Source: Pelagicoccus enzymogenes
GTDB taxonomy: Bacteria; Verrucomicrobiota; Verrucomicrobiia; Opitutales; Opitutaceae
Reading direction: 5' to 3'
Assembly (NCBI RefSeq): GCF_014803405.1
Contig: NZ_JACYFG010000006.1
Location: forward strand, 627,501-691,500
DNA: 64,000 nt
The position numbers were made by a program, and so were the translations under genes. The notes below the pieces were generated by a model that did no database searches, was not told where the DNA came from, and was given only the letters and a program-made list of their open reading frames with translations. This document shows positions 9,989-18,327 of the stretch, in pieces; position 1 is the stretch's first letter; each line of letters starts with the position of its first letter.

Positions 9989-11029
9989 TTACAGCTTAGC
10001 TGATTTGAGCGATTCGGGCAGATCCACCCCATCTGGCGAAATCTCTTCAAGCAAGCGATTTACCACCGTCGCGCCGTTTACCCCCTCTACCCTGGCTTGA
10101 TAGTCCATGATAATGCGATGCTGCAGCACGGGAATCGCCAAGGCCTCCACGTCCTCGAAATTCGAATACACTCTCCCATTCAGTAGAGCTCTTGCCCGGG
10201 CCGACGCTGCCAAGCTGATGGCCGCTCTCGGACTGCAACCAAAGCGCACCCCATCCGCCGCCTTGGAATTTCCCACGTGGGTAGCCTCCACGAGGCGAGC
10301 GATGTAGGCCACCACCGCAGGCGGCAGAAAAACTTCGCGGGTCAAGGAACTGGCCTCCAGCAGCTCCTCCCTCGTCATTACTTGCTCGACCGTCACCTCT
10401 CCGCCCAAGTCGCGATGCTGCACGATCTTTTCGATCACCGAGCGATCGCCCCGCTCCATGGAAAGCTTGAACAGGAAGCGGTCGATCTGGGCTTCCGGCA
10501 GCGGATAGGTACCTTCCAGCTCGATAGGATTCTGGGTCGCAAAAACGAAGAACGGCTCCGGCAAGCGATGGCTCGTGCCGAAGACCGACACGCTTCGCTC
10601 CTGCATCGCTTCCAACAAGGCCGATTGGGTCTTGGGCGAAGCTCGATTGATTTCGTCTGCGAGCAGCAGCTCCGCGAAAAGAGGACCTTCCTGAAAAACG
10701 AAACTTCGCTCGCCGCTTGGCGACTCCTGCAAGACCGGGTTTCCGGTGATGTCGCCCGGCAAGAGGTCAGGCGTGAATTGCACCCGGTTCTGCTTCAGCT
10801 GAATCGCCTTCGACAAGGCTTTCACCAGCTCCGTCTTGCCCAAGCCCGGTAGTCCTTCCAGCAATACATGACCGCGAGCCAGCAAGGCCACCACTACCAG
10901 CTCCACTGTCCGGGCCTGCCCGAAGAGCACTTGATTGAGGGCTCCCGTGAGAGCTCGCAGTTTCGTTTGGATCGCCTGGGCTCGGCCTTCCGTGATGGGA
11001 CTTGGGGTGCTAGCGCTACTCATTGCCAA
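9989..11029 (-). CDS. MoxR-family AAA+ ATPase
   Basis: 346 residues, the usual MoxR length. Walker A is GLPGLGKT (residues 59-66). Walker B is LLLADEINRASPKTQSALLE, the hallmark MoxR sequence. The later FATQNPIELEGTYPLPEAQ segment holds sensor 1 and the pore-side loop conserved in the family. MoxR ATPases act as chaperone-like remodelers working with DUF58 and VWA proteins. The start overlaps the upstream gene by 14 bases. A second in-frame ATG two codons downstream is an equally possible start. Confidence 0.95.
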   Translation of the reverse strand: MAMSSASTPSPITEGRAQAIQTKLRALTGALNQVLFGQARTVELVVVALLARGHVLLEGLPGLGKTELVKALSKAIQLKQNRVQFTPDLLPGDITGNPVLQESPSGERSFVFQEGPLFAELLLADEINRASPKTQSALLEAMQERSVSVFGTSHRLPEPFFVFATQNPIELEGTYPLPEAQIDRFLFKLSMERGDRSVIEKIVQHRDLGGEVTVEQVMTREELLEASSLTREVFLPPAVVAYIARLVEATHVGNSKAADGVRFGCSPRAAISLAASARARALLNGRVYSNFEDVEALAIPVLQHRIIMDYQARVEGVNGATVVNRLLEEISPDGVDLPESLKSAKL

Positions 11030-12299
11030 AATAGTTCTTCAATAAAGCTTGTTCCTTGGGACGGGCTCGCATCTGCCACACCGCGCTGCCGCCTTCGCCC
11101 ACATTGTGCGTCCGCTCGCCCGCTTGCTTGCCACGGGCCTCTGCTTCGAAATCCTCGATCTGCACCTCGCTGGTGAAGGCCGTATCGCCCAAGATCGCGC
11201 GCTCGCGATCCTCGTTAGAAATCCCCTCCAGATTACCCGCCAAGCGGGCGCTCGCCTCCTCGCTGATGGTCAGTGGCGTCGGCCCCTCTTCCCCGTCCTC
11301 GCCTGAGCCCGGACGGCGTTCGGCTTGCATCGGTCCCATTTGGTAGCGGGGCAAGCCCATGCCTCTCTGCACCGTCTCCGCCCCTTCCTTCATGCGGTCC
11401 AGCATCTCCTGCAGGGTCTGCTGGTCGACCGAGCTCTGCTCCGATTCCGCCAGCTCGCTCAAGGTCTTCATCAGGTCCTCCCGTAAAGCCAAAGTGCCCA
11501 GATCCAAATTTTCGATACTCTTGCTCAGCTGCCGCATGTCGCGATCGCCCAGTTCAGCCCCGTCGCCGCCCGAAAAGCGAGAGGCGCTCTGCATCGCCAT
11601 GTCGAGCGACTCCAAAAATTGCAGGGTCGACTCCTTCGACTGCTTCGCCAAAAAGTCCGTCGCCTCCAAGCTCCCCTCCGAAAACCAGTCCTCGCGCGGC
11701 TGGTCCACCAACGAATCCAAACGCTGCTCGAAGGCATCGAGGCTCTCCTCCTCCACCAGTTCGCTGGCATCCATCACGCTCAGCCACTCCTCCATCTCTG
11801 CCCAGGCGTTAGGGCCAGCCACCACTTCCAGTTCAGGTTTGGGCGAGAGCTTTTGCACCGGCAACAGGAGGCCAATCCCCAAAACCAAAAAGGACAAGAC
11901 AAGCGACAAATGTATCCGGTTTAAGGAGACGCGAAAAACCTTTTCCCTACCCGTCTTCACCGGTGGCCAAGAAGCGGCTCCGTGGTTGGCCGCGTAAAGG
12001 GCGCCCTGCAAATTCCAAGCCCGATCCAAACGCCCCAAGCCCTTCTCGAAATCGATGAAACGCCCGCGAGCCCTCGCGAAACCAAGGCCCCAGACCACCA
12101 GCAGCCCCAAAAGGTAAGCCCCCAAAAAGCCGTAGCCCAAGTCAAACCAGCGCCGCCAAAGCAAGGCCGCTGCTACGCTCAACAGATTCAGTCCCAGCCA
12201 CCACGGAGCCGCCAAGTCCAGCCACCACCAGAAATTGACCAGGCGAACGAGGGCTCCTGCCTCTTTTCGCCAATATGATCCAACTTCGGTCACCACCAT
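11016..12299 (-). CDS. Hypothetical membrane protein, first gene of the MoxR/VWA/ABC operon
   Basis: 427 residues, not recognised with confidence. Three hydrophobic segments lie in the first 155 residues (about 34-50, 56-76 and 130-150). The rest is a Glu/Ser-rich, mostly helical region with predicted coiled-coil character (residues about 170-310) and a Gly/Glu/Pro-rich stretch near 320. The layout resembles DUF4175-type proteins seen beside MoxR operons, but the length is only about half of theirs. It overlaps the MoxR start by 14 bases. No clear promoter could be assigned in the 266 bases upstream. Confidence 0.6.
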   Translation of the reverse strand: MVVTEVGSYWRKEAGALVRLVNFWWWLDLAAPWWLGLNLLSVAAALLWRRWFDLGYGFLGAYLLGLLVVWGLGFARARGRFIDFEKGLGRLDRAWNLQGALYAANHGAASWPPVKTGREKVFRVSLNRIHLSLVLSFLVLGIGLLLPVQKLSPKPELEVVAGPNAWAEMEEWLSVMDASELVEEESLDAFEQRLDSLVDQPREDWFSEGSLEATDFLAKQSKESTLQFLESLDMAMQSASRFSGGDGAELGDRDMRQLSKSIENLDLGTLALREDLMKTLSELAESEQSSVDQQTLQEMLDRMKEGAETVQRGMGLPRYQMGPMQAERRPGSGEDGEEGPTPLTISEEASARLAGNLEGISNEDRERAILGDTAFTSEVQIEDFEAEARGKQAGERTHNVGEGGSAVWQMRARPKEQALLKNYFGNE

Positions 12300-12537
12300 G
12301 CCAAGCTAGGTGTTCGCACTTATTAGTAAATCAAAATTCCCACAAACTCTAAAGCCATGGCGACAGCCGCTCTCCCGATAGGCAGCAGCGTCCCCGTCAC
12401 GCGTTTCCCTCAGCCCTTCCTTCCTCCACATCCGGGCCCATAATCCTAGTCCATAACTTCCATCAGCTCCCCTAAAAACGCCCTCCTCGCAGCCATCGGC
12501 CTACCTATAAAGTTGCGACCCCATCGACCTGGGAGTA

Positions 12538-12562
12538 CCCTACTTTGTTCAACAAAGGAGGG
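12538..12562 (+). promoter_or_regulatory. Hairpin that buries the ribosome binding site of the haem lipoprotein
   Basis: CCCT-A-CTTTG (12538-12547), loop TTCAA, CAAAG-G-AGGG (12553-12562). Nine base pairs with one A/G mismatch place the Shine-Dalgarno GGAGGG entirely in the 3' arm, three bases before the ATG. Most neighbouring genes have no comparable Shine-Dalgarno, so a strong but masked site suggests control of initiation. A DNA operator reading of the same inverted repeat is also possible. Confidence 0.4.
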
Positions 12563-12565
12563 ACC

Positions 12566-13024
12566 ATGAAATATCGAAACAGCAAAATAGCCGCCCTGCT
12601 CGCCGCGCTCCTGCTGGCTGCTTGCGGACGCCAAGTAGACTCGCCGCAAGGCTTTCGACTCCCCGATGGGGATCCCGTCGCCGGCCGCGAAGCCTTCGTA
12701 ACGATGGGTTGCGTGCAATGCCACACCGTGGTGGGAGACAGCCTGCCCGAACCAGAGATTCCGCGCAGCCTGCATGTACAACTGGGAGGTGAAACGCACC
12801 GCGTAAAAACCTACGCTCAGCTCGTCACCTCGATCATCCACCCCTCGCACGCGATCAAGGACAAGAACGTGGCCGACTATGAGGACCCGAGCGGCAAATC
12901 GCTCATGCCTGACCTCACTCCCTACCTGACGGTCAAGCAACTGGTAGACATCACCCAGTATCTGCAGCCTCACTACAAAGTCGTCTTCCCCGAATACACC
13001 CGCGACGGCCTGTACTACCAATAA
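12566..13024 (+). CDS. c-type cytochrome lipoprotein (single haem)
   Basis: 152 residues from the ATG following GGAGGG; the longer frame would begin at a TTG inside the hairpin and is less likely. A lipoprotein signal ends in LLLAAC with Cys20. The single haem motif is CVQCH (C49, C52, H53), preceded by GREAFVTMG as in small class-I cytochromes. A likely distal Met lies in KSLMPDLTPYLT, followed by the typical C-terminal helix. It should be a membrane-attached periplasmic electron carrier. No oxidase or dehydrogenase partner is adjacent. Confidence 0.85.
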   Translation: MKYRNSKIAALLAALLLAACGRQVDSPQGFRLPDGDPVAGREAFVTMGCVQCHTVVGDSLPEPEIPRSLHVQLGGETHRVKTYAQLVTSIIHPSHAIKDKNVADYEDPSGKSLMPDLTPYLTVKQLVDITQYLQPHYKVVFPEYTRDGLYYQ

Positions 13025-13029
13025 TCATC

Positions 13030-13101
13030 GCAGGCGCGCGTGCACGCGATCGACCCAAGCGGCTAGCGCCCTTGGGCCGCAGGGCCTGCTTGCACGCGAT
13101 C
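13030..13101 (+). repeat. Pair of degenerate REP-like elements around a hairpin
   Basis: Two imperfect copies (13030-13051 and 13079-13101) both end in TGCACGCGATC, as does the better copy at 13851 with GCACGCGATG. Between them lies a hairpin CCAAG-C-GGC-TAGC-GCC-CTTGG (13055-13075, one bulge). The arrangement recalls a paired REP/BIME unit. It fills the space between the cytochrome and pseudouridine synthase genes. Confidence 0.45.
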
Positions 13102-13183
13102 AAAATGCGGGATCGACACCAGCTGGCAGCTCTCCCTTCTTCCTTGCCACGACCTCGCCCCGCCCGAATCTATCGCACGGTAG

Positions 13184-13855
13184 ATGCGCTCGCTCGATAT
13201 AGCCTCCCACGTCCTCGCCCAGCACCACCCTCTCGTAGTGCTGAACAAGCCCTACGACTGGCCCACTACCGGCCGCTCGCTGGACGACGACGATTGCGTG
13301 CAGTACCATCTGATCCAGCACTTCGGGCAAATGGTCTGGGCCGTGCACCAGCTCGACGCCGATACCTCCGGCGTGTGTCTCTTCTCCCTCGACAAGCAGC
13401 TCGTCACCGACCTGCAAGCCATCTGGAACACCCCCGGCATGAGCAAGCAGTACTGCTGCATCGTCAAAGGCGAACCCAACTGGGAGCGCATCGACGAAAC
13501 CTCCCCCATCGGCAAGGTCGACGAACGCAGCCTCGGCGTTACCCCCGACGGCAAATCCGCCCACACCCGCTTCCAAGTCCTCGACCGGAACAATGGCTAC
13601 GCCCTCCTGCAAGCCAAGCTTTTCACCGGACGCACCCACCAAATCCGCATCCACCTCTCCCATCTCGGCTACCCCCTGCTCGGCGAAGAATGGTACAGCA
13701 ATCCCCCCTGCACCCTGCACCCCAGGCAAGCCCTCCACGCCACCCGCATCCAGTTTCCCGATACAGCTCCCCTGGAAAAAAAAGAGTTCCGCGCCCCCAT
13801 TGCCCAGGACCTGCAAAATCTCCTCCAGCGCCTGAAGCTTGCCCAGCCCATGTAG
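13184..13855 (+). CDS. RluA-family pseudouridine synthase
   Basis: 223 residues. The opening LVVLNKPYDWPT is the family's N-terminal motif. The catalytic motif reads VHQLDADTSGVCLF, with the nucleophilic Asp present; the usual HRLD is HQLD here. Further motifs are MSKQYCCIVKG and LFTGRTHQIRIHLSHLGYPLLGE, the well conserved RTHQIR element, followed by LHATRIQF. The protein isomerises uridine in RNA, but the target site cannot be told. There is no S4 domain, as in the TruC/RluA short class. The stop TAG lies within a REP-like element, so insertion of that element may have set the C-terminus. Confidence 0.9.
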   Translation: MRSLDIASHVLAQHHPLVVLNKPYDWPTTGRSLDDDDCVQYHLIQHFGQMVWAVHQLDADTSGVCLFSLDKQLVTDLQAIWNTPGMSKQYCCIVKGEPNWERIDETSPIGKVDERSLGVTPDGKSAHTRFQVLDRNNGYALLQAKLFTGRTHQIRIHLSHLGYPLLGEEWYSNPPCTLHPRQALHATRIQFPDTAPLEKKEFRAPIAQDLQNLLQRLKLAQPM

Positions 13856-13874
13856 GAGCGCGCTCGCACGCGAT
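13851..13874 (+). repeat. REP-like palindromic element overlapping a stop codon
   Basis: TGTAGGAGCGCGCTCGCACG followed by CGAT, one of the best copies in the window. Its TAG (13853-13855) is the stop codon of the pseudouridine synthase. Confidence 0.6.
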
Positions 13875-14089
13875 GTCCATTTAGGGAAAGCCCCCTGCCT
13901 TCGTCCTCCCGTGCAGAAACCGATCCAACAAAACAGTTACCCAAAAAATTCTTGCACCCTTTCCCCCTGCCCCCCGCGTACCAACTAGTACCCCAACCAA
14001 CTCCTCCAACAGTCCGGCACAGCCTGAGGTCGACTCCCGCGCCTCCTCGCAAGCTGGGCCTAGCCCACAACCTTTAAGCCCCCCTTGCC

Positions 14090-14893
14090 ATGAAGCGACG
14101 CCTGTTACCCTACGCTTTCACCCTCATTTTCCTGCTGCTACAAAGCGGTTGCGAGAACACCCTGCCGGAATTTCGCCGATTCGAAATCGTGGAAAACGCC
14201 AGCCGCGTCCTCGTTCTCGACCGTCACGGGCTCTACTTCGACGAGGTGGATCTGGCCTCTCAAATCGGCATCAAAATATCCGGGCCGGACCCAAAACCCG
14301 CCCACCAACCACCCGCCAGCCAAACCATGCCCCGCTGGCTGCAAGACTTCGACGACGCCGTTTACCTCCACGTGCAAAGCAGCCTGAGCGAACGCCGAGA
14401 GTCCAGCTGGAACTACGAACTCGTCTTTCCGCTTTCCTCGCTTCCACCGGCCTATCCAAGCCTTCCCTACAAGCAGGTCGGTTACTGGCCCGAACCGATG
14501 CCCCCTGAAGAAGTCATCGCCCATGCCGCCGAGCACGAAGCTCAAGCCGTCATCGTGCTCGAGTCCCTCGTCCTCACCTTCGTGGACACTTCCGCTGAAA
14601 CAACTCCGCCCCATATCGGAGCTCCCCCCAACCTCTCGCCAAGCGGCCACATTCAGCTTCATATGACAGGAGCCTTCCGCTCCTATGACGGAAAGACTGG
14701 CGAGGAGGTGGACGCCCAGAAGTTCAACAACATCAACGCGATCCCTTGGCAAAGAGCCGGAACAACAACTTCGACTGCCACCTCTTCCGCAGCCCTCGAG
14801 AAGATGAAAACCGACCTCGCTCGCGCGGCCCTCGAAGAAATCATCAAGCTCGTCGACAAAGCCCTCATCGCCCGCGACATCAAAGTCCAATAA
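14090..14893 (+). CDS. Hypothetical lipoprotein
   Basis: 267 residues. A lipoprotein signal peptide ends at Cys21 (FLLLQSGC). The mature part begins with an acidic segment, contains SYDGKTGEEVDAQKF near residue 205 and ends in an amphipathic helix. The phrase about the conversion of a state to a vector (ALEEIIKLVDKAL) and repeated beta strands resemble lipoproteins that assemble outer membrane complexes, such as the DUF6340 group, but this link is weak. It is flanked by REP-like elements on both sides and appears to be a single-gene unit. Confidence 0.55.
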   Translation: MKRRLLPYAFTLIFLLLQSGCENTLPEFRRFEIVENASRVLVLDRHGLYFDEVDLASQIGIKISGPDPKPAHQPPASQTMPRWLQDFDDAVYLHVQSSLSERRESSWNYELVFPLSSLPPAYPSLPYKQVGYWPEPMPPEEVIAHAAEHEAQAVIVLESLVLTFVDTSAETTPPHIGAPPNLSPSGHIQLHMTGAFRSYDGKTGEEVDAQKFNNINAIPWQRAGTTTSTATSSAALEKMKTDLARAALEEIIKLVDKALIARDIKVQ

Positions 14894-14898
14894 CTCAA

Positions 14899-14924
14899 TG
14901 TAGGAGCGTGCTCGCCGAGCGATT
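14899..14924 (+). repeat. REP-like palindromic element
   Basis: TGTAGGAGCGTGCTCGCCGA then GCGATT, just downstream of the lipoprotein stop. It has the same head and GC-rich inverted core as the copy at 13851. Confidence 0.6.
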
Positions 14925-15086
14925 CCAACGCAGGATCCCGCTCTTCACAGAAGATCCCTTCGTGCCCTTCGTGGGCAAACATCCCACCACCTCATCCAGA
15001 TAAATCCGCGTCCATCCGCGGTTCCTAAACCGTCCTTCCACCCTCGCAAATCCGACATAGCCAGCGGCTACGACCGGACTCCCCCC

Positions 15087-15557
15087 TCAATTGACGTCCA
15101 AGATCGTGATCTCAAACGTCACCGTGGCATACGGCGGCACCTGCCCGTAGCGGCCCTTGTCCTTGTAAGCGAACTGAGACGGGATCGCCACCATGTACTT
15201 CCCCCCGTTCTGCATGTAGGGCATGGCGATTTCCCAGCCCTGAATGATCTGACGCGGCTCCGCCCCCACCGTGAATCGATAGGTGTGCCACTTGCCCGTC
15301 TTTTGATTAAAAATGCTCCCGTCCAGCAAGCGCCCTGTGTAAATCGCCTCCACTCGATCGCCCGAAACGATCTTCGGCCCCTCGCCCGCTTCAAGCTCCA
15401 GGAAGCGAACACCACCCCCGATCTCCACCGCTCCCGGCATGAGAGTCGCCACCTGCTCCGCATGAGCAGGCGGCATATAGTCCAAGGCAAGCTCATCGGA
15501 CTGGGCAGACGCCCCCCAACAAACAGCAATCGCGCAAAATAGAGACAGGGTTTTCAT
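15087..15557 (-). CDS. FKBP-type peptidyl-prolyl cis-trans isomerase, secreted
   Basis: 156 residues with a signal peptide (about 1-18, ending GASAQS). The FKBP fold occupies about residues 55-156: GDRVEAIYTGRLLDGSIFNQ, then the core QIIQGWEIAMPYMQNGGKYMV, AIPSQFAYKDKG and TVTFEITILDV at the end. These are the active-site strand and loop residues of the FKBP family. It would act as a folding catalyst in the periplasm. It is a single-gene unit pointing toward the lipoprotein. Confidence 0.92.
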   Translation of the reverse strand: MKTLSLFCAIAVCWGASAQSDELALDYMPPAHAEQVATLMPGAVEIGGGVRFLELEAGEGPKIVSGDRVEAIYTGRLLDGSIFNQKTGKWHTYRFTVGAEPRQIIQGWEIAMPYMQNGGKYMVAIPSQFAYKDKGRYGQVPPYATVTFEITILDVN

Positions 15558-16065
15558 GCCCGCTTCCTAGCAAACGGCATACCAGAATCATGGCATTTCA
15601 CCCCTCCGTTGAACGATAGAGGATCGACGAAACAACAAGGGCTGCTCCACCCGACGTACCAACGCACGCTGACACTGCAGCGGGTCCAAAAGGCTCTTCG
15701 ATCGCAGCGAACAAAAAAGAAACGCCAACGCGATCGACCGGAATTCGCGACAAGACGACTCCCGTTCTAAGAGCCCAATCCATCCACCCTCGGACGTGAT
15801 AGGTGTCCTCTCCCACCCAATTCCGATCGATCTCGACCACAAAGACTCTGTAAGCAAAAACGAAAAAAGTAAGGGTTCTTTACGCCCATGGATAGGTTAT
15901 AAACCGACGTAAAATAAATAGATTATTTTTAGCACACGCAAACATATGACCTACTGGAACTTACGTATACTCCCATCTAGGTGAGCCACCCAGCGGAACA
16001 CCTCCTGCTGAACTGGACCAAAACCAATACAAATCCCAAACAGAAACACTGAGCACACCGAAAAA
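15558..16065 (+). other. Intergenic region between divergent genes
   Basis: 508 bases between the FKBP gene and the VPDAG-CTERM gene. On the minus strand, 15598-15840 contains an 80-residue open frame (beginning MVEIDRNW, ending SILYRSTEG) with plausible codon use but no homologue I know, so I do not call it a gene. The stretch 15880-15935 is AT-rich (TTATAA, TAAAATAAATAGATTATTTT) and is the likely promoter area of the downstream gene. Confidence 0.35.
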
Positions 16066-16650
16066 ATGAAAGCTTTCTCTAAATTCCTCTCTCTCCTCGC
16101 CGTGGTCGGTTTGGCCAGCAGCGCTCAAGCGATCACGATCGGAAACGACGCAATCGACCGCACGCACGGCGACGGCTTCTCCAACTTCTCCATGGCGCTC
16201 CTCACTGAGGTCGTTCCAGCAGGAGGAGCTTATCTCACCGGCTGGGAGACTTACATCGAATATGGCGCCCAAGGCAACATGGCTCTCCTCTTCCTCGAAG
16301 ACAAAGGCTCCAACAACTACGAAGTTAAGTTTGTCGACGAACGCACGGTAGCACTCGGCCTCAACAGCTTCTCTGCTTCCGGAGCGCTAGACGCCGGATG
16401 GATCATGGGAATCTGGATGGGAACCGCCAAGGTGTCCTTCGACTACGTCTCTGGTCCCGACACGACATTCACCGCCAACGGCGTTCTCGGAAGCGCTCCA
16501 ACCGTCGGACAAACCGTCGCCTATACCGGCAACATCACCGACCGCGTCTACTCAATCAATGCGACGGTCCCCGATGCGGGAGCGACCATCAGCCTTCTCG
16601 GCATCGGACTCATCGGCCTCGCTGCTGTCAGTCGCCGTAAAAGCCGCTAA
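16066..16650 (+). CDS. Exported protein with VPDSG-CTERM-type sorting tail (VPDAG variant)
   Basis: 194 residues. A signal peptide covers about 1-23 (SSAQA end). The C-terminus from residue 168 is VPDAGATISLLGIGLIGLAA followed by VSRRKSR: motif, hydrophobic helix and basic stop, the layout of VPDSG-CTERM proteins, which are cleaved by an exosortase and typical of Verrucomicrobiota. Ser in the motif is replaced by Ala. The body is a beta-rich sequence of unknown function, probably exported to the cell surface or extracellular polymer. A strong terminator follows 30 bases after the stop. The processing exosortase is not in this window. Confidence 0.85.
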   Translation: MKAFSKFLSLLAVVGLASSAQAITIGNDAIDRTHGDGFSNFSMALLTEVVPAGGAYLTGWETYIEYGAQGNMALLFLEDKGSNNYEVKFVDERTVALGLNSFSASGALDAGWIMGIWMGTAKVSFDYVSGPDTTFTANGVLGSAPTVGQTVAYTGNITDRVYSINATVPDAGATISLLGIGLIGLAAVSRRKSR

Positions 16651-16682
16651 AACCGGGGCCATCCAAACGCTTCAAACCTTAC

Positions 16683-16710
16683 GCCATGCCCCTGCGGGGC
16701 ATGGCTTTTT
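16683..16710 (+). terminator. Rho-independent terminator after the VPDAG-CTERM gene
   Basis: GCCATGCCCC, loop TGC, GGGGCATGGC, then TTTTT: a ten-pair perfect stem with a T tract, 32 bases after the stop codon. Confidence 0.92.
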
Positions 16711-16753
16711 CATGGCCGGAACTCTGAGCGCCCCCAACGTGAACGCCTTTGCC

Positions 16754-16778
16754 TGTAGGAGCATGCTCGTCTCGGAGG
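16754..16778 (+). repeat. REP-like element, diverged
   Basis: TGTAGGAGCATGCTCGTCTC follows the terminator. The head matches the other copies, but the second half has lost the GCGAT end. Confidence 0.45.
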
Positions 16779-16846
16779 TCACGCAAACGGTTCACACCCT
16801 TCTTTCCGAGAGAATACGTTTCCGCTCCGCAGCTTAAAAACACCCC

Positions 16847-17440
16847 TCAATTTTCCACCTTGTCGAGCATCCACTTGAGCAACCCCTCCAACTCCTCACG
16901 ACCCAGCGACTGACGCAGCGGGTGCTCGCTGGGCGTGCCGGCGAGCGGGAAAAAGGCCGTCGTGCTCAAGGCGATCCAACGGGCTTCCACCTGCGGGTTG
17001 CCTACCTTCCAGTCCCCCTCCTTCCCTTCCTGCAGGATGGCCGCCACCGTATCCAAGAACTTCTGCTGGGCGATGCCCGGAGTTTCCGGGGCATGCGTCA
17101 ACACCGCGTCCGCCAACTCCACTGCACCTTGGTCATTTTGCCCGAAGGGCACCCACATGTCGTAAAAGCCCAGGATGTAGTCCAAGAGCTTGCGCCGCGG
17201 ACCGCGGCGCGTTCCCAGCACCCCTTCTGCGAAAGCGTCATGCTGTTCCGCGAAGGCGAAAGCCACCCGCCGCACGATGGCCCCCTTGTCCTTGTAATAC
17301 AAATACACCGTGCCCACGGCCACCCCGGCTCGCCGAGCGATATGCTGCATGGTCGTCCCTCGGACGCCCCGTTCCAGAAACAGCGAGATCGCCGCCTCCA
17401 CCAGCTTGCTGTCCTTGTCCCCTGTGCGAGCTCTCGCCAT
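16847..17440 (-). CDS. TetR-family transcriptional regulator
   Basis: 197 residues. The N-terminal helix-turn-helix (about residues 11-57) has AAISLFLERGVRGTTMQHIA and AGVAVGTVYLYYKDKGAIV, the clear TetR pattern. The C-terminal ligand-binding part is specific and not assignable. It lies eight bases downstream of a small membrane protein gene and is likely cotranscribed with it. A perfect palindrome in front of that gene is a candidate for autoregulation. Confidence 0.93.
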   Translation of the reverse strand: MARARTGDKDSKLVEAAISLFLERGVRGTTMQHIARRAGVAVGTVYLYYKDKGAIVRRVAFAFAEQHDAFAEGVLGTRRGPRRKLLDYILGFYDMWVPFGQNDQGAVELADAVLTHAPETPGIAQQKFLDTVAAILQEGKEGDWKVGNPQVEARWIALSTTAFFPLAGTPSEHPLRQSLGREELEGLLKWMLDKVEN

Positions 17441-17448
17441 AAACTACG

Positions 17449-17766
17449 CTATCGCTTTCGCGAAAGAAAGAACGGCAAGCTGAAAGCCAAGCTGCCCAAG
17501 AAGGCCAAGACCAGATAAAGACCCACCTTGGCCCAGGATCGCGTCGTCTTGAAGACAAACCACAGAAACAAAGCCAGCAACATCATGGCCTCGATCATGA
17601 AAGCCAGAGAGACGGGATTGCTCAACGCCTGGGCGTTCAGCTCCGGCTGCGTCGCCGCATAATAAAGGTAGAGCCCGTTCGGCCCCAAAAACGCCAACAC
17701 CGCTACAACCAACAACACCCTCCGCTGCCCCGCCGTTAATCCCAACGCGTTTTTATGAATTTCCAT
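17449..17766 (-). CDS. Small three-helix membrane protein cotranscribed with TetR regulator
   Basis: 105 residues with membrane segments at about 18-38, 55-72 and 80-100 and a short basic tail. I do not recognise a named family. It heads a two-gene unit with the TetR regulator, so it may be the regulator's target or the membrane component it controls. Confidence 0.65.
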   Translation of the reverse strand: MEIHKNALGLTAGQRRVLLVVAVLAFLGPNGLYLYYAATQPELNAQALSNPVSLAFMIEAMMLLALFLWFVFKTTRSWAKVGLYLVLAFLGSLAFSLPFFLSRKR

Positions 17767-17769
17767 TTA

Positions 17770-17794
17770 TGAATATTCACTTTTTTTATTCAGT
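17770..17794 (-). promoter_or_regulatory. Candidate TetR operator
   Basis: TGAATATTCA (17770-17779) is a perfect ten-base palindrome, with a further TGAATAAAAAAAGTGAATAT arrangement on the minus strand just before the membrane protein start. TGAAT/ATTCA half-sites are common among TetR regulators of the fatty-acid type. Its position before the tetR unit suggests self-control. Confidence 0.4.
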
Positions 17795-18327
17795 TTTGCA
17801 AGGCTTTTGATGACCCGATGACAGCTCCCTTACTGACCGGATTGCGGGAAGCGACCTTCGCAAGTCCGCCAGAGCTCAACGAGCGGCAGCTAAAGTGCCG
17901 CAATTTTCTTGGAGACTGTCCAATTGGGTGTAGGGCCAACTCCTGCAACGCGGCCGCGGGCTGAAACACGGCGCGACGGAGTTCCCTGGAAGCGCGCTCC
18001 TCGACCTCAGCGTTCTCAGCGAACTGCACTTACCGCATTCATTGCAGGATCACTCGCGTAAGTGAGCGTCCATTTGAAAAGAAACTCTCGTCGCTTCCCT
18101 CCCCTACGAGACCATTGGAATCCAATTCAGAATGACCCTTACTCGGGCGGCTGACGGACAGCTTTTCCGGTCTCACTCAAGACCAGCCCTTTTTTTACTC
18201 GCCCGAAACACTGGCGTTTCAAAGCGTATTGGAGCCCCAGTCCGCACGAGCTGAACACCCGTCGCCCTGCAGGGATCACAACGAACCCTCTGCCCCTGAG
18301 GCCAACGGCCGTAACCCTTCACTACCC
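17795..18327 (+). other. Intergenic region, no gene recognised
   Basis: About 530 bases between the TetR unit and the xylanase gene. A 79-residue open frame on the minus strand (17790-18029) has no recognisable features. The region presumably holds the promoter of the xylanase gene; no repeat or RNA structure was convincing. Confidence 0.3.

Noticed and set aside
17790-18029. 79-residue minus-strand open frame
   Set aside because: No hydrophobic, domain or codon evidence; probably chance.
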